Made by a program: the position numbers and the translations under genes. This document shows, piece by piece, positions 9,636-17,147 of a stretch of 21,977 nt of DNA. The notes beneath the pieces were generated by a model. It worked only from the letters and a program-made list of their open reading frames with translations, was not told where the DNA came from and did not search any database. Position 1 is the first letter of the stretch; the number at the start of each line of letters is the position of its first letter. The stretch is from an uncultured euryarchaeote. GTDB taxonomy: Archaea; Thermoplasmatota; Poseidoniia; Poseidoniales; Thalassarchaeaceae. The DNA is taken from contig CALCEF010000064.1 in the NCBI GenBank assembly GCA_937901365.1, positions 1 through 21,977 on the forward strand, written 5' to 3'.

Positions 9636-9739
9636 AGCCATCCCTGCTCTTACGCTTATGATGCTGATGGAGCGTCGTTCGGACATAACTTCCAGTGATT
9701 TTGGGTTGAAAAACAGAAATTGGTCGAAATATAGATACT

Positions 9740-9765
9740 ATTTTCGATTTTAATATAACGTATCG
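9740..9765. promoter_or_regulatory. Divergent AT-rich promoter core
   Basis: The gap between the two divergent genes has one AT-rich stretch. On the plus strand TTTTAATATAA (9748-9758) fits an archaeal TATA element and would place transcription start near 9783, before the hydrolase gene. The same bases read TTATATTAAAA on the minus strand and could serve the 1909-residue gene, giving it a leader of roughly 110 bases that includes the hairpin at 9617-9635. A second candidate for the minus direction is TCTATATTT, the complement of 9726-9734. Start sites are not visible from sequence alone. Confidence 0.45.
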
Positions 9766-9847
9766 GCGATTTCCAAAGGGTCCGAAAAAGGACTTCCAAT
9801 CGGTGGGTGAAGCGCTTCATTCAAGGGGTGTAAGGTCGGCCGCCGAT

Positions 9848-9851
9848 AAGG
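9848..9851 (+). promoter_or_regulatory. Shine-Dalgarno site that decides the hydrolase start
   Basis: AAGG followed by TCCGA and then ATG at 9857 gives a five-base spacing. It favours this start over the upstream in-frame GTG at 9803, which has only a more distant AAGGA near 9788. Confidence 0.6.
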
Positions 9852-9856
9852 TCCGA

Positions 9857-10657
9857 ATGACGCTTGAGATTACGCACCTTGGTTCGGGCAGCCGCGGCAA
9901 CGCGACGCTGCTCCAAACAGAGGAGTCGAAAGTGCTCATTGATTGTGGATTTAGTGGCCGGCAAATGGAGCGCCGTCTGGGGCGAATTGGAGTCGCCCCG
10001 GATGCGATTGATGCCATCTTACTAAGTCACCATCACACAGATCACGTTCAGGGTGCAGATGTCTTCAGTAGGAGACATGGAGCCCAATTGTACGCCAATT
10101 TCACGACATGTGCGAACCTGGGCTTTGACCCGGTCAACCGATGTCGGATCTTTGAGGCACTTGAACGGGTTCAGGTCACGGCCGATTTATCCGTCCTCCC
10201 AATACCTGTACCACATGATGGAGCAGAAAATGTCGGATTCATTGTGCATTCAGGTTCAAGTGAACGGGCTGCTGTAGTCACAGATCTCGGTGAACCGACC
10301 GATGAATTGATTCGTCATCTGAAGGGATGTGCACACATTTCAATCGAGGCGAATTATGATGCGAAACGGTTGGCTCTTGGACCCTATCCTCCTCGACTGA
10401 AAGCTCGGATTTCAGGCAGGGGTGGCCACTTGTCAAACCAACAAACTGCGGAGTTGTTGGCGGAAATCTTAGGCCCTCAAACCAAGAGTGTTGTTCTTTG
10501 CCACCTCTCGCAGAAAAACAATGCACCCCATCTAGCGGAAAGCGAGGCGTTATTCAGGATTGAAAATTGGTCTGGTGATCTCCGAGTTTCAACTCAAGAA
10601 GGTCCTGAATTCAGTCACTGGTTGGGCCAGTCTCAAGCAGAGATATTGACACGGTGA
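9857..10657 (+). CDS. yycJ: YycJ/WalJ-type metallo-beta-lactamase-fold hydrolase
   Basis: A cytoplasmic metal-dependent hydrolase of 266 residues, the usual size for the YycJ/WalJ group, whose members are predicted phosphodiesterases or nucleases; WalJ of Firmicutes is linked to DNA handling and cell-wall control. The N-terminus ITHLGSGSRGNATLL matches the family opening, and VLIDCGFSGRQMERRL follows. The metal-binding motif HHHTDH is at residues 58-63. Later conserved pieces are PVPHDGAENVGF, VVTDLGEP with the bridging Asp near residue 142, SIEANYD, GRGGHLSNQQTAELL and the C-terminal His in VLCHLSQKNN near 215. I chose the ATG at 9857 because AAGG lies five bases upstream (9848-9851) and family homology begins there; a GTG at 9803 would add 18 unsupported residues. 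It has its own promoter and a hairpin after its stop, so it is probably monocistronic. The family assignment is firm; the substrate in archaea is unknown. Confidence 0.92.
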   Translation: MTLEITHLGSGSRGNATLLQTEESKVLIDCGFSGRQMERRLGRIGVAPDAIDAILLSHHHTDHVQGADVFSRRHGAQLYANFTTCANLGFDPVNRCRIFEALERVQVTADLSVLPIPVPHDGAENVGFIVHSGSSERAAVVTDLGEPTDELIRHLKGCAHISIEANYDAKRLALGPYPPRLKARISGRGGHLSNQQTAELLAEILGPQTKSVVLCHLSQKNNAPHLAESEALFRIENWSGDLRVSTQEGPEFSHWLGQSQAEILTR

Positions 10658-10662
10658 AAAAC

Positions 10663-10683
10663 TTCACCTCAGTATGAGGTGAA
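10663..10683 (+). terminator. Perfect 9-bp hairpin after the hydrolase gene
   Basis: TTCACCTCA, loop GTA, TGAGGTGAA: a perfect 9-bp stem starting 6 bases after the hydrolase stop and ending 38 bases before the first pilin-like gene. No long T-run follows, so it may be a transcript-end stabiliser or a leader element of the pilin-like operon instead of a terminator. It is also a near-palindromic possible operator. Confidence 0.5.
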
Positions 10684-10721
10684 ATGAGAATGGCTAAGAA
10701 CATACGGCGGCATGTCGACCC

Positions 10722-11756
10722 ATGCGCCCATCCGACGCCGCCCGGCAATCGGCCGACGAGCGGGCCGTTTCAGAAATCATGGGCGTCACGATGCTATTGG
10801 CCATGGTCATCTCTACAATGGCTGGAGTTGTAATCGTCATGCAACCCTTCATGCAGGACTTGACCGACAACCGAGATTGGGCTGCTGGAAGTGTGGCTGC
10901 AACCCAATTCAATGACCGATTGATGGTTGTCGCCGAATCACCTGCCGGGACTGGAGTTGTGGTGACTAGTCAGCATGTGAAGGACACGATTACGCCCCTC
11001 CGAATTGCTGAAATCTGGCAAATCAGTGCAGATCTTGCTGGTCACGACCGTGTCACAATCTCGATGGATAATGGAATTATTTCTGTTTCCTCGCTCAACA
11101 GCACTGCTTTTTCAATTGTAATCCAAACAAGCACGGATTCAGAACAATGGAATTTGACGGATGGACAAGGTGAAATTACGACTGGTATGAGTTTGCAAGA
11201 GTGGGTTCAGATCGATGTTATCGATGAAAATCAGGAAGTGATTCATCGTTGGATTCAGGCCCCACTTGATGGAATACAAATTCGCACACCTCTAACATCT
11301 GGCTCATTTCAGGTTAATCTGGTAAATGGTGCCAGAATTGAGCAACTTCCGAACCAACCAATCGATGTTAGAAGTTATCCGCGCCTCCACCATGACACTG
11401 CTCTTGATGGTGGGTTGCGTGTTAGTTTCGTTCTTCTGGATGTGGATGTTGAAGGGCTGGAGAGAAATACAGATGTGTCACTTGATATCGAGAGTAGAGG
11501 GGCGATTACATTCTTTGATCACGAAGCTCGAAACTTGCGCTTGATGGCAGAATTTACTGGTGTAGACAATCCAGAATCTCGATACCTCCGACACTGGACG
11601 GATGCATATGATCTGCACCGTTCAACAGGTGATTCAAGCGAATATGTTGGATTTGGTCCAAATGGTCGACTGTCTGGGGCTGAAGGGATGACCATTCATC
11701 CCGCATCCAATAATTTCCATCTCGATGTAATTCTGCAGCAGGTTGTGGTCCAATGA
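10722..11756 (+). CDS. Type IV pilin-like protein, first gene of three (344 aa)
   Basis: The N-terminus has a short charged leader (RPSDAARQSADER) and then AVSEIMGVTMLLAMVISTMA, which is the archaeal type IV pilin (class III signal) pattern: a cut near the ER-A junction by a prepilin peptidase, a Glu early in the mature part, then about 25 hydrophobic residues that pack into a filament core. Residues about 45-344 are beta-rich with Ser/Thr/Asp-rich strands and no Cys, as expected for a surface-exposed head. At 344 residues it is larger than simple archaeal pilins (commonly about 120-200). The ATG at 10722 is the first in-frame start after a stop at 10695-10697, and it has no clear Shine-Dalgarno, so the transcript could be leaderless or nearly so. 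Its stop overlaps the next start (ATGA), implying coupled translation. It may be a pilin, archaellin-like or secretion pseudopilin subunit. Confidence 0.88.
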   Translation: MRPSDAARQSADERAVSEIMGVTMLLAMVISTMAGVVIVMQPFMQDLTDNRDWAAGSVAATQFNDRLMVVAESPAGTGVVVTSQHVKDTITPLRIAEIWQISADLAGHDRVTISMDNGIISVSSLNSTAFSIVIQTSTDSEQWNLTDGQGEITTGMSLQEWVQIDVIDENQEVIHRWIQAPLDGIQIRTPLTSGSFQVNLVNGARIEQLPNQPIDVRSYPRLHHDTALDGGLRVSFVLLDVDVEGLERNTDVSLDIESRGAITFFDHEARNLRLMAEFTGVDNPESRYLRHWTDAYDLHRSTGDSSEYVGFGPNGRLSGAEGMTIHPASNNFHLDVILQQVVVQ

Positions 11757-14059
11757 TTCGCAGAGAGCGCGATGAAGAAGCCGTTTCAGCCGCTATTGCG
11801 ACTGTGTTGCTATTTGCTGGCGTGATTTCAATCATCTCCGGGATGATGGTGACGGTTATTCCAGTCATAGACGAATTGCATGGAGCTGTAGAGCGAGAGA
11901 ACATGGTCGGCCAAATGGAAGACCTAGCATCAGAAACTGAACGGTTGAGTGAATCAGGAACTCCAGGCGATACCGCACAATTGACAATTCGACCCCATAC
12001 AGGTAATCTGGCGTGGGAACTTCTGGAGGGAGGGACATGGTATACCGCTACGCACCAACCGGACAGTACATTCCGACTGGAAGGAGTTCTGGATCTTGAT
12101 GATTCAATGCGCTTCCGTCATGCAGAACACCATGTGGAGAGTCTCTGTGCCACGAATCTGCACGCGTCCGCTGAATCATTGAATCACTATCGTCTACCAT
12201 TGTTGGACGGGGATGTGTCAGCGACACCCCTCAATGCATTGACGTCATTATTGGGTTCAAATGAAATATCCTTTGAACAGGATGGATTAACTGAAAATCA
12301 TGTGATTCCCACGGATGCTGTTTGGTTCATGTCTGGATTAAATGCTGCTGATGGTGAAGCATGGATTCACAGTGAAATGCCCTTACGCGTAATCATGTGG
12401 AAAGGAAATGGTGGTGCATTACTCGCAACACCCGACCAACCTATTCCCGGTTCAGATGAAGGGCGAAGTTGGACTATACCGCTGATTCCAAACTCTCATT
12501 CAATACACCTCGAATCTGATTCACCTTTCACATTGGAATGGGAAACAACAAGTGCAAGCGGAAGCGGAAGTTCGTCATCTCTGTCAGTGGCCCAAGCACC
12601 TCTTGGCGAAACTGACACGATTCACTCATGGCAAGGAGAGATTACCACATCACAATCTGAACAACTTGTGCTACGAACTTCTGCACCGGCAAGGATGGTA
12701 CTACATTGGGGGGATGCGGCCGAACTTGATGGAGAGGGACCAGGTGCAGTGCCTTGGCTTGATCGAAGCGGTTCATCGACAGGGGTACACTTCAGACCCC
12801 CTGCAATGGATGGTTCGTTACTCATACACAACCCAAATAGTGCACCTACGACTGCCAAAATAGGCAACCTCTACCATGCAATCAGCGGCTACTCCAGTAT
12901 TCGAATCCCATGGGATTCAAGTCAATTGTCATGGATTGAGGGTGGCGACCCAATTCAAGTTGAATGGATTCTAGATGCGCAAACAGTTGGCGATACAGCA
13001 ACCCATGCTACTGGATGGAGACCAGGGAGTTTGTCGATTACCCCGGCCGCCGATACTGGTCGAATCTCAGGAGAAAATTGGAAATTTGAGCCCCCTAAGA
13101 GTGGTGGAGATTCAGAATCTCCAGCTGTCGGTTCAACCTCTTTCGTCCTCCAAACCGCTGGTACTTCCGCTTCTTGGTCAACCAACACCAATCAGGCAGG
13201 AAATAGCAATCACAGTACAACTTCAGGCACCTTCACATTGGAAGAAGACCACATTGGGTTCCTTTCGGTTGAATCTTCGGACGGGGCCATGAGAATCTAT
13301 ACATCCACAGGGGAAGATGGTAGCGCTGAAATTCCAGAGGATGGTGCAGAGCGATGTGTTATTGTCGACCTGAGGGCATCGGGTTGGATTGAGGTCAATT
13401 TACCATGGGCTACTGTTGACCATTGGAAAACCAGTGACATCAGAAACGCATGGAAAGACGGGACTCATTTCTTCGGATTGCAACTATCAATTCGAGGTGC
13501 GGTCGGAGATGATCCACACGCAACCCTCGGTTCAGCATGGGCACTTCATCTCCCAAGGTTCACATACACGTTTGATTCCAGTGTCACTGATTTAGAAATC
13601 CTCACACATGGTGGATTTGTGGGCACAAACCATCCCGAATATCAGGCAGACGTTCTGATTCCCCCACCTTCGCGTGAGGGACCTGGCCCAAGATTGGCTG
13701 CTACGGTTCCAATCGCCATGCCAACCATGGACTCTGCTGGTGGTTCGGCCCAACTTGAACTGACGTTGACACTGGATGTCAGAGAGCAGGTAGCCACCAT
13801 CGATGCACATCAGGTCCGCCGAGGTTGGGATGGACCATATGCAGTTGCGATTGCAGCGGAAAGCTCTGTAAATCTGGAGTTTTCTTCCGATTGGCTCGCT
13901 TTCCCTGGTCAGTTGGAAATGTTGGATGATTATGTTGGGTGGGTGCAAACATCACCAACGATGCCTGAAGTTGTCTATCATGCGGGTGGAGAATCCGTTC
14001 TGTTCAATCTTCAAGTTGCTAGCCTGACTAGTCAAACCAGCATCGGAGGTGTTGCTTGA
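11753..14059 (+). CDS. Large pilin-like protein with 700-residue ectodomain, second gene of three
   Basis: The N-terminus MIRRERDEEAVSAAIATVLL continues into a hydrophobic segment to about residue 40, the same class III signal layout as the neighbours, but Ala replaces the early Glu seen in the first and third genes. After a Glu-rich coiled stretch (residues about 45-68) comes an ectodomain of about 700 residues that is beta-rich. It has a Ser/Gly linker (SASGSGSSSSLSV, near residue 270) and two isolated Cys near residues 132 and 535. The exterior part has no family I can name. Archaeal pilins are usually under 200 residues, so this is exceptionally large. Overlapping starts and stops (ATGA before, TGATG after) put it in the middle of a coupled operon. 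By analogy with GspK of type II secretion, a large pseudopilin lacking Glu5, it may sit at a filament tip; that role is inference. Confidence 0.87.
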   Translation: MIRRERDEEAVSAAIATVLLFAGVISIISGMMVTVIPVIDELHGAVERENMVGQMEDLASETERLSESGTPGDTAQLTIRPHTGNLAWELLEGGTWYTATHQPDSTFRLEGVLDLDDSMRFRHAEHHVESLCATNLHASAESLNHYRLPLLDGDVSATPLNALTSLLGSNEISFEQDGLTENHVIPTDAVWFMSGLNAADGEAWIHSEMPLRVIMWKGNGGALLATPDQPIPGSDEGRSWTIPLIPNSHSIHLESDSPFTLEWETTSASGSGSSSSLSVAQAPLGETDTIHSWQGEITTSQSEQLVLRTSAPARMVLHWGDAAELDGEGPGAVPWLDRSGSSTGVHFRPPAMDGSLLIHNPNSAPTTAKIGNLYHAISGYSSIRIPWDSSQLSWIEGGDPIQVEWILDAQTVGDTATHATGWRPGSLSITPAADTGRISGENWKFEPPKSGGDSESPAVGSTSFVLQTAGTSASWSTNTNQAGNSNHSTTSGTFTLEEDHIGFLSVESSDGAMRIYTSTGEDGSAEIPEDGAERCVIVDLRASGWIEVNLPWATVDHWKTSDIRNAWKDGTHFFGLQLSIRGAVGDDPHATLGSAWALHLPRFTYTFDSSVTDLEILTHGGFVGTNHPEYQADVLIPPPSREGPGPRLAATVPIAMPTMDSAGGSAQLELTLTLDVREQVATIDAHQVRRGWDGPYAVAIAAESSVNLEFSSDWLAFPGQLEMLDDYVGWVQTSPTMPEVVYHAGGESVLFNLQVASLTSQTSIGGVA

Positions 14060-14529
14060 TGTCACGGAAATTGAGGGAGGATGAGTCGGCAGCAGCGACT
14101 GAAATTGGTTACGTGTTCACCTTTTTACTCGGACTCATGTTCCTTTCGTCGTTTTCCATTTGGGTTTGGGGTCTGGAAGTTTCAACTCAGGATCGTTGGA
14201 CTGAAGAGGCGTTGGAAGAAAATCTACTCGCGGTCGGCGCGGCTGTTGAAAGGGCGGACGAAGCCGCGAGATTAGATGTAGATGCAAGATATGCTGAACC
14301 TGTCGACCTATACCTTTCATCGGCAGCCGGATTAAATCTTGAAATGTGGTTGACTGATGACTCCCTACACCTCTCAGATGGTAAGGAAATGTACCGTACA
14401 AGTCAGCCGATTTCTGGAGCAGCAGCAACTACACATTCAGGAACGATCAAACTTTCAGGAATCGACACCATTTGGGTTGTGCTGGATGCTGGACAGGTCA
14501 CCATTCAAGTTGAACAACCCGGGTTTTAA
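14059..14529 (+). CDS. Small pilin-like protein, third gene of three (156 aa)
   Basis: The leader MSRKLREDESA is followed by AATEIGYVFTFLLGLMFLSS and FSIWVWG, again a charged leader, an early Glu and a hydrophobic helix. Then comes a Glu-rich helical part (residues about 40-70) and a compact beta-rich head of about 85 residues ending in VTIQVEQPGF. Its size is that of an ordinary archaeal pilin or pseudopilin. I chose ATG at 14059, one base overlapping the previous stop (TGATG); a TTG at 14056 is possible but less likely. Its stop TAA (14527-14529) overlaps the stop of the convergent ATPase gene. It is a probable core subunit paired with the first gene; no assembly ATPase or TadC/ArlJ-like platform gene is nearby. 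Confidence 0.87.
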   Translation: MSRKLREDESAAATEIGYVFTFLLGLMFLSSFSIWVWGLEVSTQDRWTEEALEENLLAVGAAVERADEAARLDVDARYAEPVDLYLSSAAGLNLEMWLTDDSLHLSDGKEMYRTSQPISGAAATTHSGTIKLSGIDTIWVVLDAGQVTIQVEQPGF

Positions 14530-17051
14530 TGACCCATGATGGCGCGATGCATCTGCCCCTGAACCTCTCGCATACGGGCACCTGCACCCAATTCACGGAA
14601 AACAGTGAGTGCTCTCTGCAAGTAATTCATGCGCTCGGATTTCTCCGGTGCTGCTTCGCCTAATCGAGCCAATAATTCTCCAATCAACGGACGGAAATCG
14701 TTGGCTTCCGCCATGGCCAATCCATCGAGATAATGCTCGACTGCTTCATCGGATCGTCCCGCGTCTGAAAGCGCTTCTCCAAGAAGAATGGTGATTTCGA
14801 CTGCGCTCCGTTGATCGGTTTCCTCTGCCATCTGCTCAAGAGCCTCTGAATAATGGTGAAGTGCAAGATCAGCGTCACCAGTTCGAGCATAAAAACGTCC
14901 AAGAACGGCTCGAGAACGGGCGTGAAGTCCAACGTGTTCTGACCCTTCAGTCTCTTCGTAGGATGTCAATGCATGCTCACGTGCGCGATCAATTTCACCC
15001 ATCTCAAGTAATGCCGATGCCAACTTAATGCGGACCTCTACCAATTCGGGATCATCTTCTGCTTCGAGTAAATCCTCAACGTTTCCGTAGACCTCTAATG
15101 CTCGTTTTGTATCCTTCCTATGACGGAAAATATAGCCCATGTTGGCATAGGTTCGAGCCGCCCCTTTGGCATCGCTTGTATCGATAAACAATTGCAGGGC
15201 CTTTCGATGCAACTCAAGACCAGAATCTGTTTCTCCTCGTTGAATTGCCAAATCCGCCTTACTCGACAAGATTCTGCCTTGCATCTCTAGAGAAACATGC
15301 GGCGGTTCCAAAATCAATGGTAGAGCCGATTCGTATTCCGATTCTGCATCGGCCCAGCGACCTTGTAATGACAGAATATCTCCACGCATCTCCAGAATCA
15401 TTGCCCATGTAGGCGTTTCAAAGTGTGAGGCGTCGAGTTCTGCAAGAAGTGGAAGTAGTTCCATGTGTCCACTTCGAATTAACGAACGGCCATGCTTTTG
15501 CAGAACATCTCCCAAAGTGTCGGTGTCTGATGAATTCACAAGATGGTAGATGTATTCCAACTGCTGTTCGGGCGCATCTAGGCGCTTGCGGTACCAAGCG
15601 CATGCTGCTGTGTGTAGAGTTGTTGCTGTTTCAACATCGAATGTTCGTAGTAAAAATTCCCTAACCAAATCGTGTACGTCGTAATTTTCACTGTCGACTT
15701 GTCTCGCCAAACCCTTTTCGACTAAATCATCGAGTAGGTCTGTCTCGATTTCATGGTTCGAAAGTGCATCTAGAGGCATGGGTTCGCGATAGATTGCGAT
15801 TGCGCCAAGCACTCTCTTTTCAGAACCAGAAAGTCGGCTGAAAATCTCCTCCTCAACGAAGGTTTCCAGCGTATCGTGGAACGTTGAACCGACAGAACCA
15901 CGATTGATTAGTTGGAGAATCAAAGGGTGTCCTCTAGAAAGTGTGTAGATGTGCAAGAAGGTGGACATATCCATGTCTGGCATCGTCGTCAAGAGATTTC
16001 GGCTCGCCGATTGATCCAAGCCTTCCAAAGGCAGTACGAGGGCGGAAATATTACCCTCTGCATCCTTCAAAGGGACGACTGCACGGAAAGAGCGACTAAA
16101 CATCACCAGGCCACATTCTTGAACGTCCTCCATTCGCTGTGATAGCCCGCGAATGATTGCAAAGAGGGCGTCGTCGTTGACTTTGTGCAAGTCATCGATT
16201 ACAATCAGAGAAGGAATCTCTTCAAGCGCGCCTACAATCAAGTTCACAGCGACAGAGGATTGTGGGACTGCAGTGGCTTGGATATAATCTGACAAATCAT
16301 CATCTCCGATGGTAGACAACCATTCGGCACACGCCTCAAGGAATGCGCGACTACCCTCCCAATCTTGGCAACGGTGATAGAGCAGATTTCTGCGATGTGT
16401 GTATTGTTCAATGACTTTCCCCGCGAGTGCGGTTTTCCCAATTCCTGCAATTCCTGGAACTAGAAGGCAAGATGATCGTGCATCCAGTAATGCGCAGATA
16501 TTCTCAAGCTCGGTTTCACGACCGAAGAACGCCCTAGTGCGCGGTAGATCTCCCAACGATGTGACGAGTTGTTTTTCCACATGTTTATCCAAATCTCGCT
16601 GAATCAATTCCTCATTGAGAGTCCGCAAATCTAGCATTCCGTTGTCATCCATATAGCGGAGAACATCAACTGCTCGAAGTGGGAACGTTGCAATTTCAAT
16701 CGAACCCGCCAAGGTTGTCGTATGCGTTGCACCCTCCTTATCGACGAGGCGAACAGGGTGTTCTGAAAGGCGCTTCCAAGTTTCTTCGGCTTGAACCATA
16801 CCAGAATCTGTCAAGAAATACGCCTTTCGCTTTCGACTAACTCCTGCGACGTGTGCTTGGCGTTCAATCAGATGATTGGCGTCCTTCAATCCAGCAATAG
16901 CGCGAGGTACATTGCTTCGAGCAATGGCGACTGCATTGGCAATCCCCATCTGCGAAAGAGCGAAGGGGACTTCGACCGAATCGGTGTAATCTGCATAATC
17001 ACGCAAATGGAGCATGATTCGCTCCTGAACACCGGGCCGAGGATGACTCAT
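14526..17051 (-). CDS. Winged-helix / STAND ATPase / TPR regulator-like protein
   Basis: This 841-residue cytoplasmic protein has the layout of MalT/AfsR-like STAND proteins. Residues about 1-100 form a winged-helix-like DNA-binding region ending in SRKRKAYFLTDSGMVQAEE. Residues about 185-430 are an NTPase with FFGRETELENI, a Walker A motif GIAGIGKTAL near residue 205, a Walker B motif LIVIDDLHK near 284 and a sensor-like LVMFSRSF near 318. Then comes a winged-helix-like region (LSGSEKRVLGAIAIYREPMP). Residues about 480-835 are TPR helices with repeated A-x-x-x-Y/H-x-x-A-L cores such as ALHHYSEALEQMAEE. STAND proteins are signal-dependent ATP switches that often control transcription; the ligand here is unknown. 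I chose ATG at 17051 over the one at 17108 because the extra 19 residues are not family-like. It is convergent with the pilin-like operon and shares the TTAA at their ends. It may regulate surface genes, but that is only positional. Confidence 0.85.
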   Translation of the reverse strand: MSHPRPGVQERIMLHLRDYADYTDSVEVPFALSQMGIANAVAIARSNVPRAIAGLKDANHLIERQAHVAGVSRKRKAYFLTDSGMVQAEETWKRLSEHPVRLVDKEGATHTTTLAGSIEIATFPLRAVDVLRYMDDNGMLDLRTLNEELIQRDLDKHVEKQLVTSLGDLPRTRAFFGRETELENICALLDARSSCLLVPGIAGIGKTALAGKVIEQYTHRRNLLYHRCQDWEGSRAFLEACAEWLSTIGDDDLSDYIQATAVPQSSVAVNLIVGALEEIPSLIVIDDLHKVNDDALFAIIRGLSQRMEDVQECGLVMFSRSFRAVVPLKDAEGNISALVLPLEGLDQSASRNLLTTMPDMDMSTFLHIYTLSRGHPLILQLINRGSVGSTFHDTLETFVEEEIFSRLSGSEKRVLGAIAIYREPMPLDALSNHEIETDLLDDLVEKGLARQVDSENYDVHDLVREFLLRTFDVETATTLHTAACAWYRKRLDAPEQQLEYIYHLVNSSDTDTLGDVLQKHGRSLIRSGHMELLPLLAELDASHFETPTWAMILEMRGDILSLQGRWADAESEYESALPLILEPPHVSLEMQGRILSSKADLAIQRGETDSGLELHRKALQLFIDTSDAKGAARTYANMGYIFRHRKDTKRALEVYGNVEDLLEAEDDPELVEVRIKLASALLEMGEIDRAREHALTSYEETEGSEHVGLHARSRAVLGRFYARTGDADLALHHYSEALEQMAEETDQRSAVEITILLGEALSDAGRSDEAVEHYLDGLAMAEANDFRPLIGELLARLGEAAPEKSERMNYLQRALTVFRELGAGARMREVQGQMHRAIMGH

Positions 17052-17110
17052 AATGTCCACTTCACCCCAATTTTGCCTTGTCCCCTTTTGATAGTGACGT
17101 GAGCACACCC

Positions 17111-17132
17111 AACGTGACCCAATGTGTCAGTT
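17111..17132 (-). terminator. Weak hairpin after the anchored beta-helix gene
   Basis: Bases AAC-G-TGAC, loop CCAATGT, GTCA-GTT form a 7-bp stem with one bulged G. It begins 16 bases past the stop of the 1454-residue gene (minus strand) and lies upstream of the ATPase gene. No T-run follows. It is short and may be chance. Confidence 0.25.
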
Positions 17133-17147
17133 GTTTGTATTCACAGT

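Noticed and set aside
9803..9856. GTG start adding 18 residues to the hydrolase
   Set aside because: The extension is not part of the family, and the ATG at 9857 has a better-spaced ribosome binding site.
10684..10800. ATG at 10684 right after a GAGGTGA-like motif, a possible small gene or alternative pilin-like start
   Set aside because: It is out of frame with the pilin-like gene, and its translation is Pro/Arg-rich without features; the GAGGTGA is the 3' arm of the hairpin.
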